From NCBI GenBank assembly GCA_033856515.1, contig JAWVEY010000055.1, positions 1 through 64,000 on the forward strand: 64,000 bases of DNA, given 5' to 3'. Every line of letters starts with the position of its first letter. Position 1 is the first letter of the stretch. The notes under the pieces were generated by a model. That model was given only the letters and a program-made list of their open reading frames with translations, made no database searches and was not told where the DNA came from. Source of the DNA: JALZKA01 sp033856515 (GTDB lineage: Bacteria; Actinomycetota; Thermoleophilia; Solirubrobacterales; 70-9). A program made the translations under genes and the position numbers. Of this stretch, positions 1 to 8,221 are shown piece after piece.

Positions 1-33
1 TCATTGCACACCCGTACCCCGAAATGGGGGCAT

Positions 34-63
34 TTGACACCGGCCGGCCCAGCGGCGTACGAT
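34..63 (+). promoter_or_regulatory. rnpB promoter (-35/-10)
   Basis: A perfect TTGACA (34-39) is followed 18 bases later by TACGAT (58-63). Seven bases further on, at 71, is the first base of the rnpB P1 helix. This is the best sigma-70-type promoter in the window, and it calibrates the distance from the -10 box to the RNA 5' end. Confidence 0.8.
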
Positions 64-69
64 TGAAGG

Positions 70-391
<322 letters not shown>

Positions 392-392
392 G

Positions 393-425
393 GAAGAGCC
401 CCGCTTCGGCGGGGCTCTTCTATTT
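393..425 (+). terminator. rnpB rho-independent terminator
   Basis: A perfect 12-bp stem, GAAGAGCCCCGC (393-404) with GCGGGGCTCTTC (409-420), encloses a TTCG tetraloop and is followed by TATTTC. It begins directly after the rnpB P1 3' strand. It could also stop transcription of the convergent gene on the minus strand. Confidence 0.9.
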
Positions 426-856
426 CAAGGGGCAGACGCGAAGAAGGCCGAGAGCGCTTCGACTCCCTGGCGCTGAGTCTCGCCGCCGCCCAGGCCGCCC
501 AGAGGGCCGGTGCCGCTCATGAGCATCAGCTTGAGCTTCTCTCCCGAAGTGGTTCGCAGGTCGAGCTTGACCGCAACGCTGTCCATGACCGCGGCCGTGA
601 GCTCAGCCCAGCCGCCGCCCGCTCCATCGGCCGAGGCGCGCTCGATGTCCGCGTGCGTCAACAGGATCGGCTCGTCCTTGGCGACGAGCTTGCGGTCGAG
701 TCCCTGGACGATCAAGCGCTCGGAGGTCGTTGCGAGCGCCACGGCTCGCCCTTTGACCATGCCCACCTGGCTCGCCATACAGACGCCCCTGATCTCCTCG
801 CCCTCTGAAAGCAGGGGCTCCACCGCGGCGCGAAGCTTGGTCGCGAGCTCGTCCAC
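425..856 (-). CDS. Conserved hypothetical protein, possible PH-like domain
   Basis: A soluble protein of 143 residues with no signal peptide or membrane segment. The pattern of a short N-terminal helix followed by alternating beta strands, with a middle block reading ALATTSERLIVQGL, is reminiscent of bacterial PH-like domains, but this is only a resemblance. The C-terminal part is glycine-rich. The start is GTG at 856; TAATCT (863-868, read on the minus strand) ends 6 nt upstream, fitting a leaderless transcript. The gene converges on rnpB and diverges from glnA. Function unknown. Confidence 0.7.
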   Translation of the reverse strand: MDELATKLRAAVEPLLSEGEEIRGVCMASQVGMVKGRAVALATTSERLIVQGLDRKLVAKDEPILLTHADIERASADGAGGGWAELTAAVMDSVAVKLDLRTTSGEKLKLMLMSGTGPLGGLGGGETQRQGVEALSAFFASAP

Positions 857-928
857 GGGCCCAGATTAGCCCCAATGTCGAGGTCCGGTGGACCGCCTGT
901 AGGTCTGGCCGGGGCTATGGTTCCTGCC

Positions 929-2278
929 GTGGCCGACACGCCCAAGACAGCCGATGACGTAAAGAAGATCGTCTCTGAGCAGGACGTTCGCTTCATCCGC
1001 CTGTGGTTCACGGACGTCCTGGGCCAGCTCAAGAGCTTCTCGATTAACTCGTCTGAGCTCGACGATGCGTTCGAAGGCGGGATGGGATTCGACGGCTCGT
1101 CGATCACCGGCTTCAACCCGATCGAGGAGTCGGACATGATCGCCATGCCCGACCCCGCCACCTTCGCCGTCCTGCCCTGGCGGCCGGAGGAGAAAGCGAC
1201 GGCGCGCATGTTCTGCGACGTTCAGGTCCCGGGCGGCGAGCCGTATGAGGGCGACCCGCGCTGGATCATGCGCCGCGCGCTCGAGCGCGCGAAGGAAATG
1301 GGATTCGAGGCCTACAACATCGGCCCGGAGCTCGAGTTCTTCTACTTCAAGGAAGCCCGCCCCGAGAGCGGCGTGCCGCAGGTCATGGATGAGGGCGGCT
1401 ACTTCGACCTGACCACGCTCGACGCCGGCTCTGAGGTCCGCCGGGACACGATCCTTGCCCTCGAGCAGCTCGGCATCCACGTCGAGTACGCGCACCACGA
1501 GGTCGGCCCGTCCCAACACGAGGTCGACATGCGCTACAAGGACGCGCTCCAGATGGCCGACGACTGCATGACGTACCGGATCGTCGTCAAGGAGTACGCG
1601 ATGAACCACGGCATGCACGCCACGTTCATGCCGAAGCCGCTGTCCGGCGAGAACGGCTCGGGGATGCACGTTCACCAATCGCTTCAAGCCGACGGGCGAA
1701 ACGCCTTCTTCGACCCGGACGACCAGTACTTCCTCTCCGACACCGCGAAGGCGTTCATCGCGGGCCAGCTCCGCCATGCGCGTGAGATCTCACCGCTCTT
1801 CGCGCAGTGGGTGAACTCCTACAAGCGCCTCGTGCCCGGCTACGAAGCGCCGGTCTACCTCTCGTGGTCGCGGCGCAACCGCTCCGCGCTCATCCGGGTG
1901 CCGCTCTACCACCCCGGCAAGGAGGGGGCGACCCGCGCTGAGCTTCGTTGCCCGGACCCGGCGTGCAACCCGTACCTGTGCTTTGCCGGAATGCTCCACG
2001 CCGGCCTCGAGGGGATCGAGAAGGGCTACGAGCTTCCCGAGCCGATGGAGCAGAACCTCTACCACCTCACCCCCGAGGAGCGCGGCCAGCGCGGCATCGA
2101 GCAGCTTCCCGAGAACCTGGGCGAGGCGATCGAGATCGCCGCCGAGTCGGAGCTCGTCCTGCGCGTCCTCGGCGAGCACACCTTCAAGCGCTTCATCGAG
2201 ATCAAGCGCGAGGAGTGGGAGGAGTACCGCGTTCAGGTCACTCCCTGGGAGATAGAGCGCTTCCTGCCGGTGCTCTGA
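929..2278 (+). CDS. glnA: Glutamine synthetase, type I (GlnA2-like)
   Basis: Catalyses ATP-dependent synthesis of glutamine from glutamate and ammonia in the cytoplasm. At 449 residues it has the short GSI length and aligns from memory along its length with mycobacterial GlnA2. Visible signatures are RFIRLWFTDVLG near residue 22, MGFDGSSI near 52, GPELEFF (metal-binding glutamates), a GSGMHVHQS block and NRSALIRVP. I do not see the adenylylation-type C-terminal extension of longer GSI forms. GTG 929 is chosen because TATGGT (916-921) ends 7 nt before it and homologues start about there; an in-frame ATG at 917 lies inside that hexamer. Alone on its strand. Confidence 0.93.
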   Translation: MADTPKTADDVKKIVSEQDVRFIRLWFTDVLGQLKSFSINSSELDDAFEGGMGFDGSSITGFNPIEESDMIAMPDPATFAVLPWRPEEKATARMFCDVQVPGGEPYEGDPRWIMRRALERAKEMGFEAYNIGPELEFFYFKEARPESGVPQVMDEGGYFDLTTLDAGSEVRRDTILALEQLGIHVEYAHHEVGPSQHEVDMRYKDALQMADDCMTYRIVVKEYAMNHGMHATFMPKPLSGENGSGMHVHQSLQADGRNAFFDPDDQYFLSDTAKAFIAGQLRHAREISPLFAQWVNSYKRLVPGYEAPVYLSWSRRNRSALIRVPLYHPGKEGATRAELRCPDPACNPYLCFAGMLHAGLEGIEKGYELPEPMEQNLYHLTPEERGQRGIEQLPENLGEAIEIAAESELVLRVLGEHTFKRFIEIKREEWEEYRVQVTPWEIERFLPVL

Positions 2279-2301
2279 GGCGTAATCTTCCCGAGGACAA
2301 G

Positions 2302-2329
2302 CCCGGGGAGCGCCGCCGCGCCCCCCGGG
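2302..2329 (+). terminator. Candidate terminator hairpin after glnA
   Basis: CCCGGGG (2302-2308) can pair with CCCCGGG (2323-2329) 24 bases after the glnA stop. There is no U tract, so its role as a terminator is uncertain. Confidence 0.35.
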
Positions 2330-2367
2330 GAGGAGCTGATGTCAGGCCTTGGCGTCAGGGGCGCCGG

Positions 2368-2799
2368 CTACTCGACCGTGAGCTCGCCTTCCATGCCCTG
2401 GGCGCGATGGTCTCCGATCGCGCAATAGATCTCGTACGTGCCGGCGTCCAGATCGACCGTCACCTCGCCACTCGACCCGGGCTCGAGGTCGTCGGTCACC
2501 TCTTCGACCCCGTTGCCTTCGATCTCGAGATTGTGAACGGTGCTTCCGTCGTTGACGGCCTCGATCGTCACCTCGCCGGCTTCGGCTGTTGGATCGGCCG
2601 GATCGAGAGCGAACTCGGTCTCCGAGATGGAGACGGCGGCGGTCCCGGAGGAAGAGCTGGTGTCGCTAGTGGTGCTGGTGTCGCTCGCGGTCGAGGTGTC
2701 GGCGCTCGTCGAGCTCGAGGCGCTGTCGTCATCGTCGCCGCATGCCGCGAACGCAAGTGGAATCGAGACCAGGAATACGAGAAGGGACTTTCGAACCAC
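2368..2799 (-). CDS. Cupredoxin-like lipoprotein
   Basis: A secreted lipoprotein that probably binds copper. The N-terminus is a lipoprotein signal (MVRKSLLVFL, then FAAC lipobox at about residue 20). A Ser/Thr/Asp-rich linker follows, then a plastocyanin-like domain. Type-1 copper ligands are visible: a histidine in VHNLEI, and Cys, His and Met in the C-terminal YCAIGDHRAQGM block. GTG at 2799 is chosen because AGGAGG lies 8 nt upstream and it begins the signal peptide; longer in-frame starts add an implausible N-terminus. It diverges from the ECF sigma gene and has a relative at 7809-8201. Electron carrier versus copper store cannot be decided. Confidence 0.85.
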   Translation of the reverse strand: MVRKSLLVFLVSIPLAFAACGDDDDSASSSTSADTSTASDTSTTSDTSSSSGTAAVSISETEFALDPADPTAEAGEVTIEAVNDGSTVHNLEIEGNGVEEVTDDLEPGSSGEVTVDLDAGTYEIYCAIGDHRAQGMEGELTVE

Positions 2800-2918
2800 G
2801 GGATTAGCCTCCTGAGTTGCGGATGATTGAATTGACTTCCTTGCCAACCCATACGACTGGGCGCGCCCCAGGGATTGACCCCCGGCAATCTTTTTGGGCG
2901 CAACGGCAGTAGATACTC

Positions 2919-3500
2919 ATGTGGTCCCTTTCCGACGAGGCGCTGGTAGCGGACTTTGCCGCAGGCGAGCCTGACGCGGCCGCCGCCTTCGTCCGGCGCT
3001 TCCAAGCCCGAGTTTTCGGGCTCGCGCTGACGATGGTGGGGGACACGGCCATCGCGGAGGAGATCTCGCAAGAGGCGTTCGTCAGGGCCTGGCGCCACGC
3101 GCCGGGCTACGACCCGCGCCGGGGGCGCGTGACCACCTGGATCCTTGCGATCACGCGCAACCTCGCGATCGACCACCTTCGCTCCAAGCGTCCGGAGCCG
3201 ATCGATCCCGAGGCGAGTGATAGGGCCTCGGCGGTCTGGGCACGGGTTGCGAGCGACCAGGACGTCGCGCCGGGTGAGGACAACGCGCAGATTCGAGAAG
3301 CGCTTTCGTCCCTGCCCGCCGAGCAGCGCCGCGCTCTCCTCCTCGCCTCGCTGTTCGGCTACACGGCGAGGGAAGTAGGGGCGATCGAGGACATCCCGAC
3401 CGGCACAGCGAAGACTCGCATCCGTACAGCGCTCCTGAAGCTGTCGCGCGAGGAATCGACTGAGCCGGTCGCCGGCGATGAAACGGGGGGAGGAGCATGA
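2919..3500 (+). CDS. RNA polymerase sigma factor, ECF family
   Basis: An alternative sigma factor of 193 residues. Region 2 spans about residues 20-90 (core-binding and -10 recognition helices, with EEISQEAFVRAWRHA and ITRNLAIDHLR). Region 4 spans about 125-180 as a helix-turn-helix, with LPAEQRRALLLASLFGYTAREV and IPTGTAKTRIR. The length and two-region layout are typical of ECF sigmas. Its stop overlaps the start of the zinc-finger anti-sigma gene by 4 bp (ATGA), so the two are translationally coupled. The divergent cupredoxin lipoprotein and downstream metal and copper genes suggest an envelope or metal response, which is inference. Confidence 0.93.
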   Translation: MWSLSDEALVADFAAGEPDAAAAFVRRFQARVFGLALTMVGDTAIAEEISQEAFVRAWRHAPGYDPRRGRVTTWILAITRNLAIDHLRSKRPEPIDPEASDRASAVWARVASDQDVAPGEDNAQIREALSSLPAEQRRALLLASLFGYTAREVGAIEDIPTGTAKTRIRTALLKLSREESTEPVAGDETGGGA

Positions 3501-4204
3501 CCGCCGAGCTATGCGACCAGGTGCGGGAGGACGCGCCCGAGCTGGCACTGGGCCTCCTCGGAGGCGAGGAGCGCGCCCGGGCACTCGGACACCTGGTCGA
3601 GTGTGAGGCGTGCCGCGCACATGTTCGCGCGCTGGCGGATATTGCGGACGAGCTTTTGGAGCTGGCGCCGCGCGCCGAGCCTGCGGTCGGCTTCGAGGAC
3701 CGCGTCTTCGGGGCGCTTGACCCGAAGGAGGCATCGGGAGAGCCAGACCGGCCGAGCCGAAGCGCCGGCATTTGGCCAAGACGTCTGCAGGCCGCTCTGG
3801 CCGTGGCTGCTGTGGCGCTCACCGCCTCTGCGGTCTGGCTCGCGGGTTCCGGGGATCGCGACCTTGCCGACGAGTACCGCGACGTGCTTGCGGTCGCCAA
3901 CGGCAGCTACTTCGAGGCAAATCACCTCGAAGCGCCGGGCGGCAGGAAGGTCGGCTACGCATACGGCTACGAGGGCAAGACGTCGTGGGTCCTCGCGGTC
4001 CTCTACGACCTGCCCGACGGTGGCTACCGACTCGTCGCCGTCGGTCCCGACGGCGAACGCTCGGCCATCGTGACGGTCGAGGTCTCAGGCGGCCGCGGGA
4101 CTGCCGGAGGGGCTCTCGATGGTGCATTCGGCGACGTGAGCGAGGTGCGCCTCTTGGACGAGCGTGGTCGCGAGGTCGCCGATGCGGACCTCGGCGGCAG
4201 CTAG
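3497..4204 (+). CDS. Anti-sigma factor with zinc-binding N-terminus (RskA-like)
   Basis: A single-pass membrane anti-sigma factor expected to hold the preceding ECF sigma inactive. The N-terminal ZAS-type motif has a Cys near residue 6 and an HxxxCxxC at HLVECEAC near 32-39. One membrane helix lies at about 97-115 (rich in A, V and L), followed by an extracytoplasmic beta-rich domain of about 115 residues that resembles the RskA C-terminal domain, with repeated SWVLAVLYDLPDGGYRLV-like strands. The start overlaps the sigma stop by 4 bp. The sensory domain sequence does not reveal the signal. Confidence 0.87.
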   Translation: MTAELCDQVREDAPELALGLLGGEERARALGHLVECEACRAHVRALADIADELLELAPRAEPAVGFEDRVFGALDPKEASGEPDRPSRSAGIWPRRLQAALAVAAVALTASAVWLAGSGDRDLADEYRDVLAVANGSYFEANHLEAPGGRKVGYAYGYEGKTSWVLAVLYDLPDGGYRLVAVGPDGERSAIVTVEVSGGRGTAGGALDGAFGDVSEVRLLDERGREVADADLGGS

Positions 4205-4217
4205 TTAGCTTGCGAGC

Positions 4218-4271
4218 GTGGCCGAGCTTCACGTCCTTCGTGTCGATGAGGTCCGCGACTACGCGCTTTAG
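4218..4271 (+). pseudogene. 17-codon ORF, possible 5' remnant of a PhzF-like gene
   Basis: GTG at 4218 opens a short frame, MAELHVLRVDEVRDYAL, ending in TAG at 4269-4271. The first eight or nine residues resemble the N-terminus of some actinobacterial PhzF-family proteins as I remember them. TAGCTT (4206-4211) ends exactly 6 nt before the GTG, the same leaderless-promoter geometry seen at many genes here. It may be the start of a deleted gene that kept its promoter, or a coincidental leader peptide. Confidence 0.3.
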
Positions 4272-4990
4272 CCGATCGTCGAGAGCAGATAGGCGAGGGC
4301 GAAGCCGAACACGGTCATAAGGCCCGCGCCACGCCCGCCGCGGGAATGCGCCTCGGGAAGCATCTCGATCGCGAGCATGGCGAGTACTCCGCCCGCCGCG
4401 AAAGCCTGGACGATCGCGATCGCTTCGTCACCCGCGTTAGCCAACACCTCGTAACCGATTCCAGACGATGCCGCGCAGATCAGCGCCACGCCGGTCCACA
4501 ACGCAAGGACCCGTCGGTCCGGAACGCCAGTGGTCCGCATGTCACTCGCGCCGCCGATTCCCTCTGGCAGGTTCGAGAGGAAGATCGCCGCGAGGACCGG
4601 TACGCCTATGCCGCTCCCTGCGATGAGGGTCGAGCCGAGCACCGCCGTCTCCGGCACTCCGTCGAGGAGGGCACCCAGAAGTAGCGTCTTGCCGCTCTCG
4701 TCCTGTTCTGGCATCTCGCGGCCGTCCTTGCCGCGCTTGGGGGAGATGAGGATGTCGCCGACGTAGAAGACGAGCGCGCCCGCGGCCAAGCCGAAGGTGA
4801 GCGCGTCGGCGCCGCCCAGGGCGTACGCCTCCTCGGTGAGCTCGAACGAGATCGCGCTGATGAGAGTGCCGCCGCCGAACCCGAGCACGAGCCCGGTGGC
4901 CTTTTTCGGCGGGTGTGTCGTCATCGCGATCACGGCCCCGATCACCAACGATGAGCTCGCGAGAAGGCCCCACAGGAAAGCTTCGGACAC
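4268..4990 (-). CDS. ZIP-family divalent metal transporter
   Basis: An integral membrane protein of 240 residues with about seven to eight hydrophobic segments, moving zinc or related divalent metals into the cytoplasm. Family signatures are the helix-IV-like IFLSNLPEGIGG (the metal-site N-x-P-E-G) and the following helix. A short charged cytoplasmic loop (SPKRGKDGREMPEQDESGK) separates the two halves. It resembles the ZupT/GufA-like side of the family. The start is GTG 4990, with GATACT (4998-5003, minus strand) ending 7 nt upstream. It sits between the ECF/anti-sigma pair and the DUF1800-DUF1501 operon, on the opposite strand. Confidence 0.88.
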   Translation of the reverse strand: MSEAFLWGLLASSSLVIGAVIAMTTHPPKKATGLVLGFGGGTLISAISFELTEEAYALGGADALTFGLAAGALVFYVGDILISPKRGKDGREMPEQDESGKTLLLGALLDGVPETAVLGSTLIAGSGIGVPVLAAIFLSNLPEGIGGASDMRTTGVPDRRVLALWTGVALICAASSGIGYEVLANAGDEAIAIVQAFAAGGVLAMLAIEMLPEAHSRGGRGAGLMTVFGFALAYLLSTIG

Positions 4991-5089
4991 GAGGCGTAGT
5001 ATCCCGCGTGGAGCCAGGAAGGCTCTCCGTGCCTGGCGAAAGCGTCCAAAGCGGGCCTACAGGCGTAAAGGCGCGGGCAAACACTGCCG

Positions 5090-6439
5090 ATGGGGTGCGT
5101 GATGGCGGTACCGGTCTACGACGGCGAGTTCTCGGAGAAGGAGGCGTCGCGGCTGCTCTGGCGCGCCGGCTTCGGACCGAAGCCGGGCGAGGCCAAGAAG
5201 CTGGCAGACAAGGGCCTATCCAAGGCCGTCACTTCGCTGCTCGAGCCGCCCAAGGCCAAGCTGGTGGGCCCGGAGCCCCAGGACGAGGACGGCAACTTCG
5301 AGCCCTATGACCTCTACGGCCACGACGTCATGTGGTGGCTGGACAAGATGGTCCGCTCCAACCAGCCCCTGGTCGAGCGGATGGCTCTCAACTGGCACGA
5401 CTGGTTCGCGACCGGCGACGTTGGCTCGCTCAAGCTCTCGATCGGCCAGGCGAAGATGTTCCGAAAGCGAGCGTTCGAGGGATTCGACAAGCTGATCGAG
5501 CACGTCACGACGGACCCGGCGATGCTGATCTGGCTCTCGGGCATCGACAACAACAGGTGGAACCCGAACGAGAACTACGGGCGCGAGCTCATGGAGCTCT
5601 TCATGCTCGGCGTCTCCGATGAGTCGGGCTACCCCTATTCGGAGGATGACGTTCGCGAGCAGGCGCGGGCGCTGACCGGCTGGCGCGCGAACTGGGAGGA
5701 GGACGTCGGCTACGAGAACTTCCGCTTCGACCCCGGCTACCACGACAAGGGCACGAAGACGATCTTCGGCCAGTCGGGCAAGTTCGATTGGCAGGACTCC
5801 TGCCGCCTCTGCCTCGAGCACGAGGCGCATGCGCCGCATCTGGTCGGAAAGCTCTGGAGCTATTTCATCCCGACTCCACCTGATCCTTCGACACGCGCGG
5901 ATCTCGAGTCGATGTACCGCGCGAACTACGAGATCAAGCCGCTTCTCAAGGCGATCCTGAAGCACCCCGTCTTCTACGAGGGACCCTCCATGGTGAAGCC
6001 GCCGATCGTCTACATCGCAGGGATGCTGCGGGCGCGGAAGTTCGGCATTCGCGAGGACAGCTGGTCCTGGATCTCCGACATGGCGGGGCAGCGCCCGTTC
6101 CGCCCGCCCAACGTCTCCGGCTGGGACGAGGAGCGCTGGCTCGACACTTCGAGCTACCGCGGCCGCTGGTACGCGGTCTCCTACATCACCCGCAAGGACC
6201 AGATCGAGGACGTAGACGAATACCTGGCCAACGAGACGCCCGTCGAGGCCGTCGACAAAGCGCTCGGCTACTGGGGAGACCCGGTGATCGATACGGCGAC
6301 CCGCGACGGGCTCGAGGAGTTCTGCGAGGCGGTCGAGGCCGCGATCGAAGACAACTGGCAGAAGAAGACCTACCGCGGCCTCCGCCAGAACGCCCTGCGG
6401 GTAATGGTCGCGATGTCCCCCGAGATGCAGACGAGCTGA
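5090..6439 (+). CDS. DUF1800 family protein
   Basis: A 449-residue protein of the DUF1800 family, whose members are typically encoded next to DUF1501 genes. Family features are the N-terminal ASRLLWRAGFGPKPGE, the central ALNWHDWFATG, and NENYGRELMELFMLG followed by YSEDDVREQARALTGW; the C-terminal half has FRPPNVSGWDEERWLD. No signal peptide is evident. ATG 5090 and ATG 5102 are both possible starts; the second matches homologues slightly better. The gene is 8 bp upstream of the DUF1501 gene. The biochemical function is unknown. Confidence 0.88.
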   Translation: MGCVMAVPVYDGEFSEKEASRLLWRAGFGPKPGEAKKLADKGLSKAVTSLLEPPKAKLVGPEPQDEDGNFEPYDLYGHDVMWWLDKMVRSNQPLVERMALNWHDWFATGDVGSLKLSIGQAKMFRKRAFEGFDKLIEHVTTDPAMLIWLSGIDNNRWNPNENYGRELMELFMLGVSDESGYPYSEDDVREQARALTGWRANWEEDVGYENFRFDPGYHDKGTKTIFGQSGKFDWQDSCRLCLEHEAHAPHLVGKLWSYFIPTPPDPSTRADLESMYRANYEIKPLLKAILKHPVFYEGPSMVKPPIVYIAGMLRARKFGIREDSWSWISDMAGQRPFRPPNVSGWDEERWLDTSSYRGRWYAVSYITRKDQIEDVDEYLANETPVEAVDKALGYWGDPVIDTATRDGLEEFCEAVEAAIEDNWQKKTYRGLRQNALRVMVAMSPEMQTS

Positions 6440-6447
6440 GGACAACG

Positions 6448-7812
6448 ATGCCCTGCAACCACTGCAACGAGTTCTCTCGCGCCCACCTCCTCCGCGGCGC
6501 CGCCGCCGAGGCTGGCAGGGGCTTGCCGCAGATCGAGCCCGGGATGCCGATCCCCGCGGGCACCGGTCTTTCGCGGCGGTCCTTCATGCTGCGTGCCGGC
6601 CTGGGAATGATGTCCGTATACGGCGCCTCGAGGCTCGGATTTGCAGACCTCCAGAGCGGCATCGCGCGAGCGCAGGGGGCGTCGGATCCGATCATCGTCT
6701 CGGTCTTCATGGACGGCGGGATGGACTCGCTCTCCGTGCTCGCTCCTGTGACCGACTCCGTGTACAACAGCCTTCGCGGGGATCTCCGGCTCATCGAAGG
6801 GCAGGGCCCCGAGTTCGCCGAGGACGACTCGCTCATGTGGCACCCGCGCGCCACTGCGCTCGACACCCTTCACCGCGCGGGCAAGCTCTCCGTTCTTCCA
6901 GCCGTTGGCTACACCGACCCGGACCAGTCGCACTTCACGTCGCGCCACTACTGGGAGGTCGGCGAGCTCGATGCGAATGAGCGGACCGGCTGGCTGGGGC
7001 GACTCATCGACGTCATCGGCGCCCCCGACAACCCGATCCAGGGCCTCTCGCTCGACGGCTGGCTTCTCCCGTCCCTCGCCAGCACGACGAACCCGGTGGC
7101 GGCGATCGACGGCTCGAGCTACGACCTGTGGGCGCCCGGCGTGTGGGAGCCGGTGGACGAGATCATGTTCGAGCACGTGCAGGCGATGGGACAGGTTGGC
7201 GGCTCCAGCGGCGACGCTGGACGCGCTGTGGCCGGGCGCACGGCCGACCAGTCGATCGAACTGCGCAGCACCCTCGAGAACTTCGGCGAGGTCACGGTGC
7301 CTCCCGTGTACCCGGACGACGATCACTGGTTCTGCCAGAACATGTCGGCGCTGTCGGCGATGATCGACGCCGATCTGCCGATCCGCTGCGTCTCCGTCTC
7401 GGCGCCCGGCAGCTACGACACACACGACAACCAGGCCGGCACGTTCGGCGACGACATCGGCATCACGTTCGACACGCTTGCCGCCTTCCAAGCCGACCTC
7501 GAGGCCCGCGGCCTGGCCGACCGCGTGATCACGCTCGTCTACTCGGAGTTTGGGCGCCGGCCCGAGCAGAACGCGACCGGCACCGATCACGGCGCGGCGG
7601 GCGCCGCCTTCGTCATGGGCACCAAGGTCCAGGGCGAGATGGTCGGCGAGTGGCCCGGGCTCGGCACCCTCGACGAGGACGACAACGTTGTTCACACTTC
7701 TGACTTCCGAGCCCTCTACTGCTCGATACTGGAGCAGTGGTTCGACGTCGACGCCGCACAGATCATCCCGGGCGCCTCCAGCTTTGCGCGCCCGCAGATC
7801 ATCGCGCCATGA
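6448..7812 (+). CDS. DUF1501 family protein, Tat-exported
   Basis: A 454-residue protein of the DUF1501 family, distantly related to the alkaline phosphatase/sulfatase fold. A twin-arginine signal (SRRSFMLRAGLG) lies at about residues 43-54. The N-terminal 40 residues before it contain CNHCNEFSR, an unusual Cys pair ahead of the Tat motif. Later blocks are IIVSVFMDGGMDSLSVLAP, DPDQSHFTSRHYWE, SYDTHDNQ and VYSEFGRRPEQN followed by TDHGAAGAAFVMG, all typical of the family. The stop overlaps the start of the cupredoxin gene by 4 bp, so this belongs to a three-gene operon. Confidence 0.9.
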   Translation: MPCNHCNEFSRAHLLRGAAAEAGRGLPQIEPGMPIPAGTGLSRRSFMLRAGLGMMSVYGASRLGFADLQSGIARAQGASDPIIVSVFMDGGMDSLSVLAPVTDSVYNSLRGDLRLIEGQGPEFAEDDSLMWHPRATALDTLHRAGKLSVLPAVGYTDPDQSHFTSRHYWEVGELDANERTGWLGRLIDVIGAPDNPIQGLSLDGWLLPSLASTTNPVAAIDGSSYDLWAPGVWEPVDEIMFEHVQAMGQVGGSSGDAGRAVAGRTADQSIELRSTLENFGEVTVPPVYPDDDHWFCQNMSALSAMIDADLPIRCVSVSAPGSYDTHDNQAGTFGDDIGITFDTLAAFQADLEARGLADRVITLVYSEFGRRPEQNATGTDHGAAGAAFVMGTKVQGEMVGEWPGLGTLDEDDNVVHTSDFRALYCSILEQWFDVDAAQIIPGASSFARPQIIAP

Positions 7813-8201
7813 ACGCCGGAACCAGGGCAGGGGCGCTCGTGGGGGCGCTGCTCCTCCTTGCCGGGGGGCTTGCGGGATCCGCGTCGGCCGGGGACGGGCC
7901 AACGGCAATCGGCGTTCGCAACGGCGTTACCGAGCGCTCGTTCACGCTTACGCGCACCAAGGTGCCGCCGGGCCCGGCGATCATCCAATACACGAACACC
8001 GGCGAGGACCCCCACGATCTGAAGGTTCAGCGCAAGGGCGACGACGAGGCTTGGGCCATCGGCGAGCTCGGGCCCGACGAGGTGGGGTCGATCAACGAGC
8101 GCCTGAAGAAGGACTCGAAGTACGTCCTGTGGTGCTCACTGGACGGCCACAGGGAGTCCGGCATGGAAGCCGTGCTGAGGACGAAGAAGCGGAAGAGCTA
8201 G
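7809..8201 (+). CDS. Secreted cupredoxin-like protein
   Basis: A 130-residue exported protein with a classical signal peptide (hydrophobic core GALVGALLLLAGGLAG, cleavage near ASA-GDG at about residue 27). The mature part is a plastocyanin-like fold with probable type-1 copper ligands: His in EDPHDLKV, then Cys, His and Met in the C-terminal WCSLDGHRESGM. The ATG at 7809 overlaps the DUF1501 stop by 4 bp, so a copper protein is translationally coupled to the DUF1800-DUF1501 pair. The copper ligand pattern is the same as in the lipoprotein at 2368-2799. Confidence 0.85.
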   Translation: MNAGTRAGALVGALLLLAGGLAGSASAGDGPTAIGVRNGVTERSFTLTRTKVPPGPAIIQYTNTGEDPHDLKVQRKGDDEAWAIGELGPDEVGSINERLKKDSKYVLWCSLDGHRESGMEAVLRTKKRKS

Positions 8202-8221
8202 CGCTTCTCGTAAGCGCTAGC
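8197..8221. terminator. Bidirectional hairpin between convergent genes
   Basis: A perfect 10-bp inverted repeat, GCTAGCGCTT (8197-8206) and AAGCGCTAGC (8212-8221), has a 5-base loop. The arms contain the TAG stop codons of both converging genes (8199-8201 and 8217-8219). There is no U tract. It is probably a shared terminator. Confidence 0.6.

Noticed and set aside
866..1777. A 303-codon open frame opposite glnA.
   Set aside because: Antisense shadow of a well-conserved gene with no motif.
6370..7908. A 512-codon open frame on the minus strand opposite the DUF1501 gene.
   Set aside because: It mirrors a confidently assigned gene on the plus strand, has shadow-like composition (Arg, Gly, Val rich) and no recognisable domain. 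High GC keeps stops rare in this frame.
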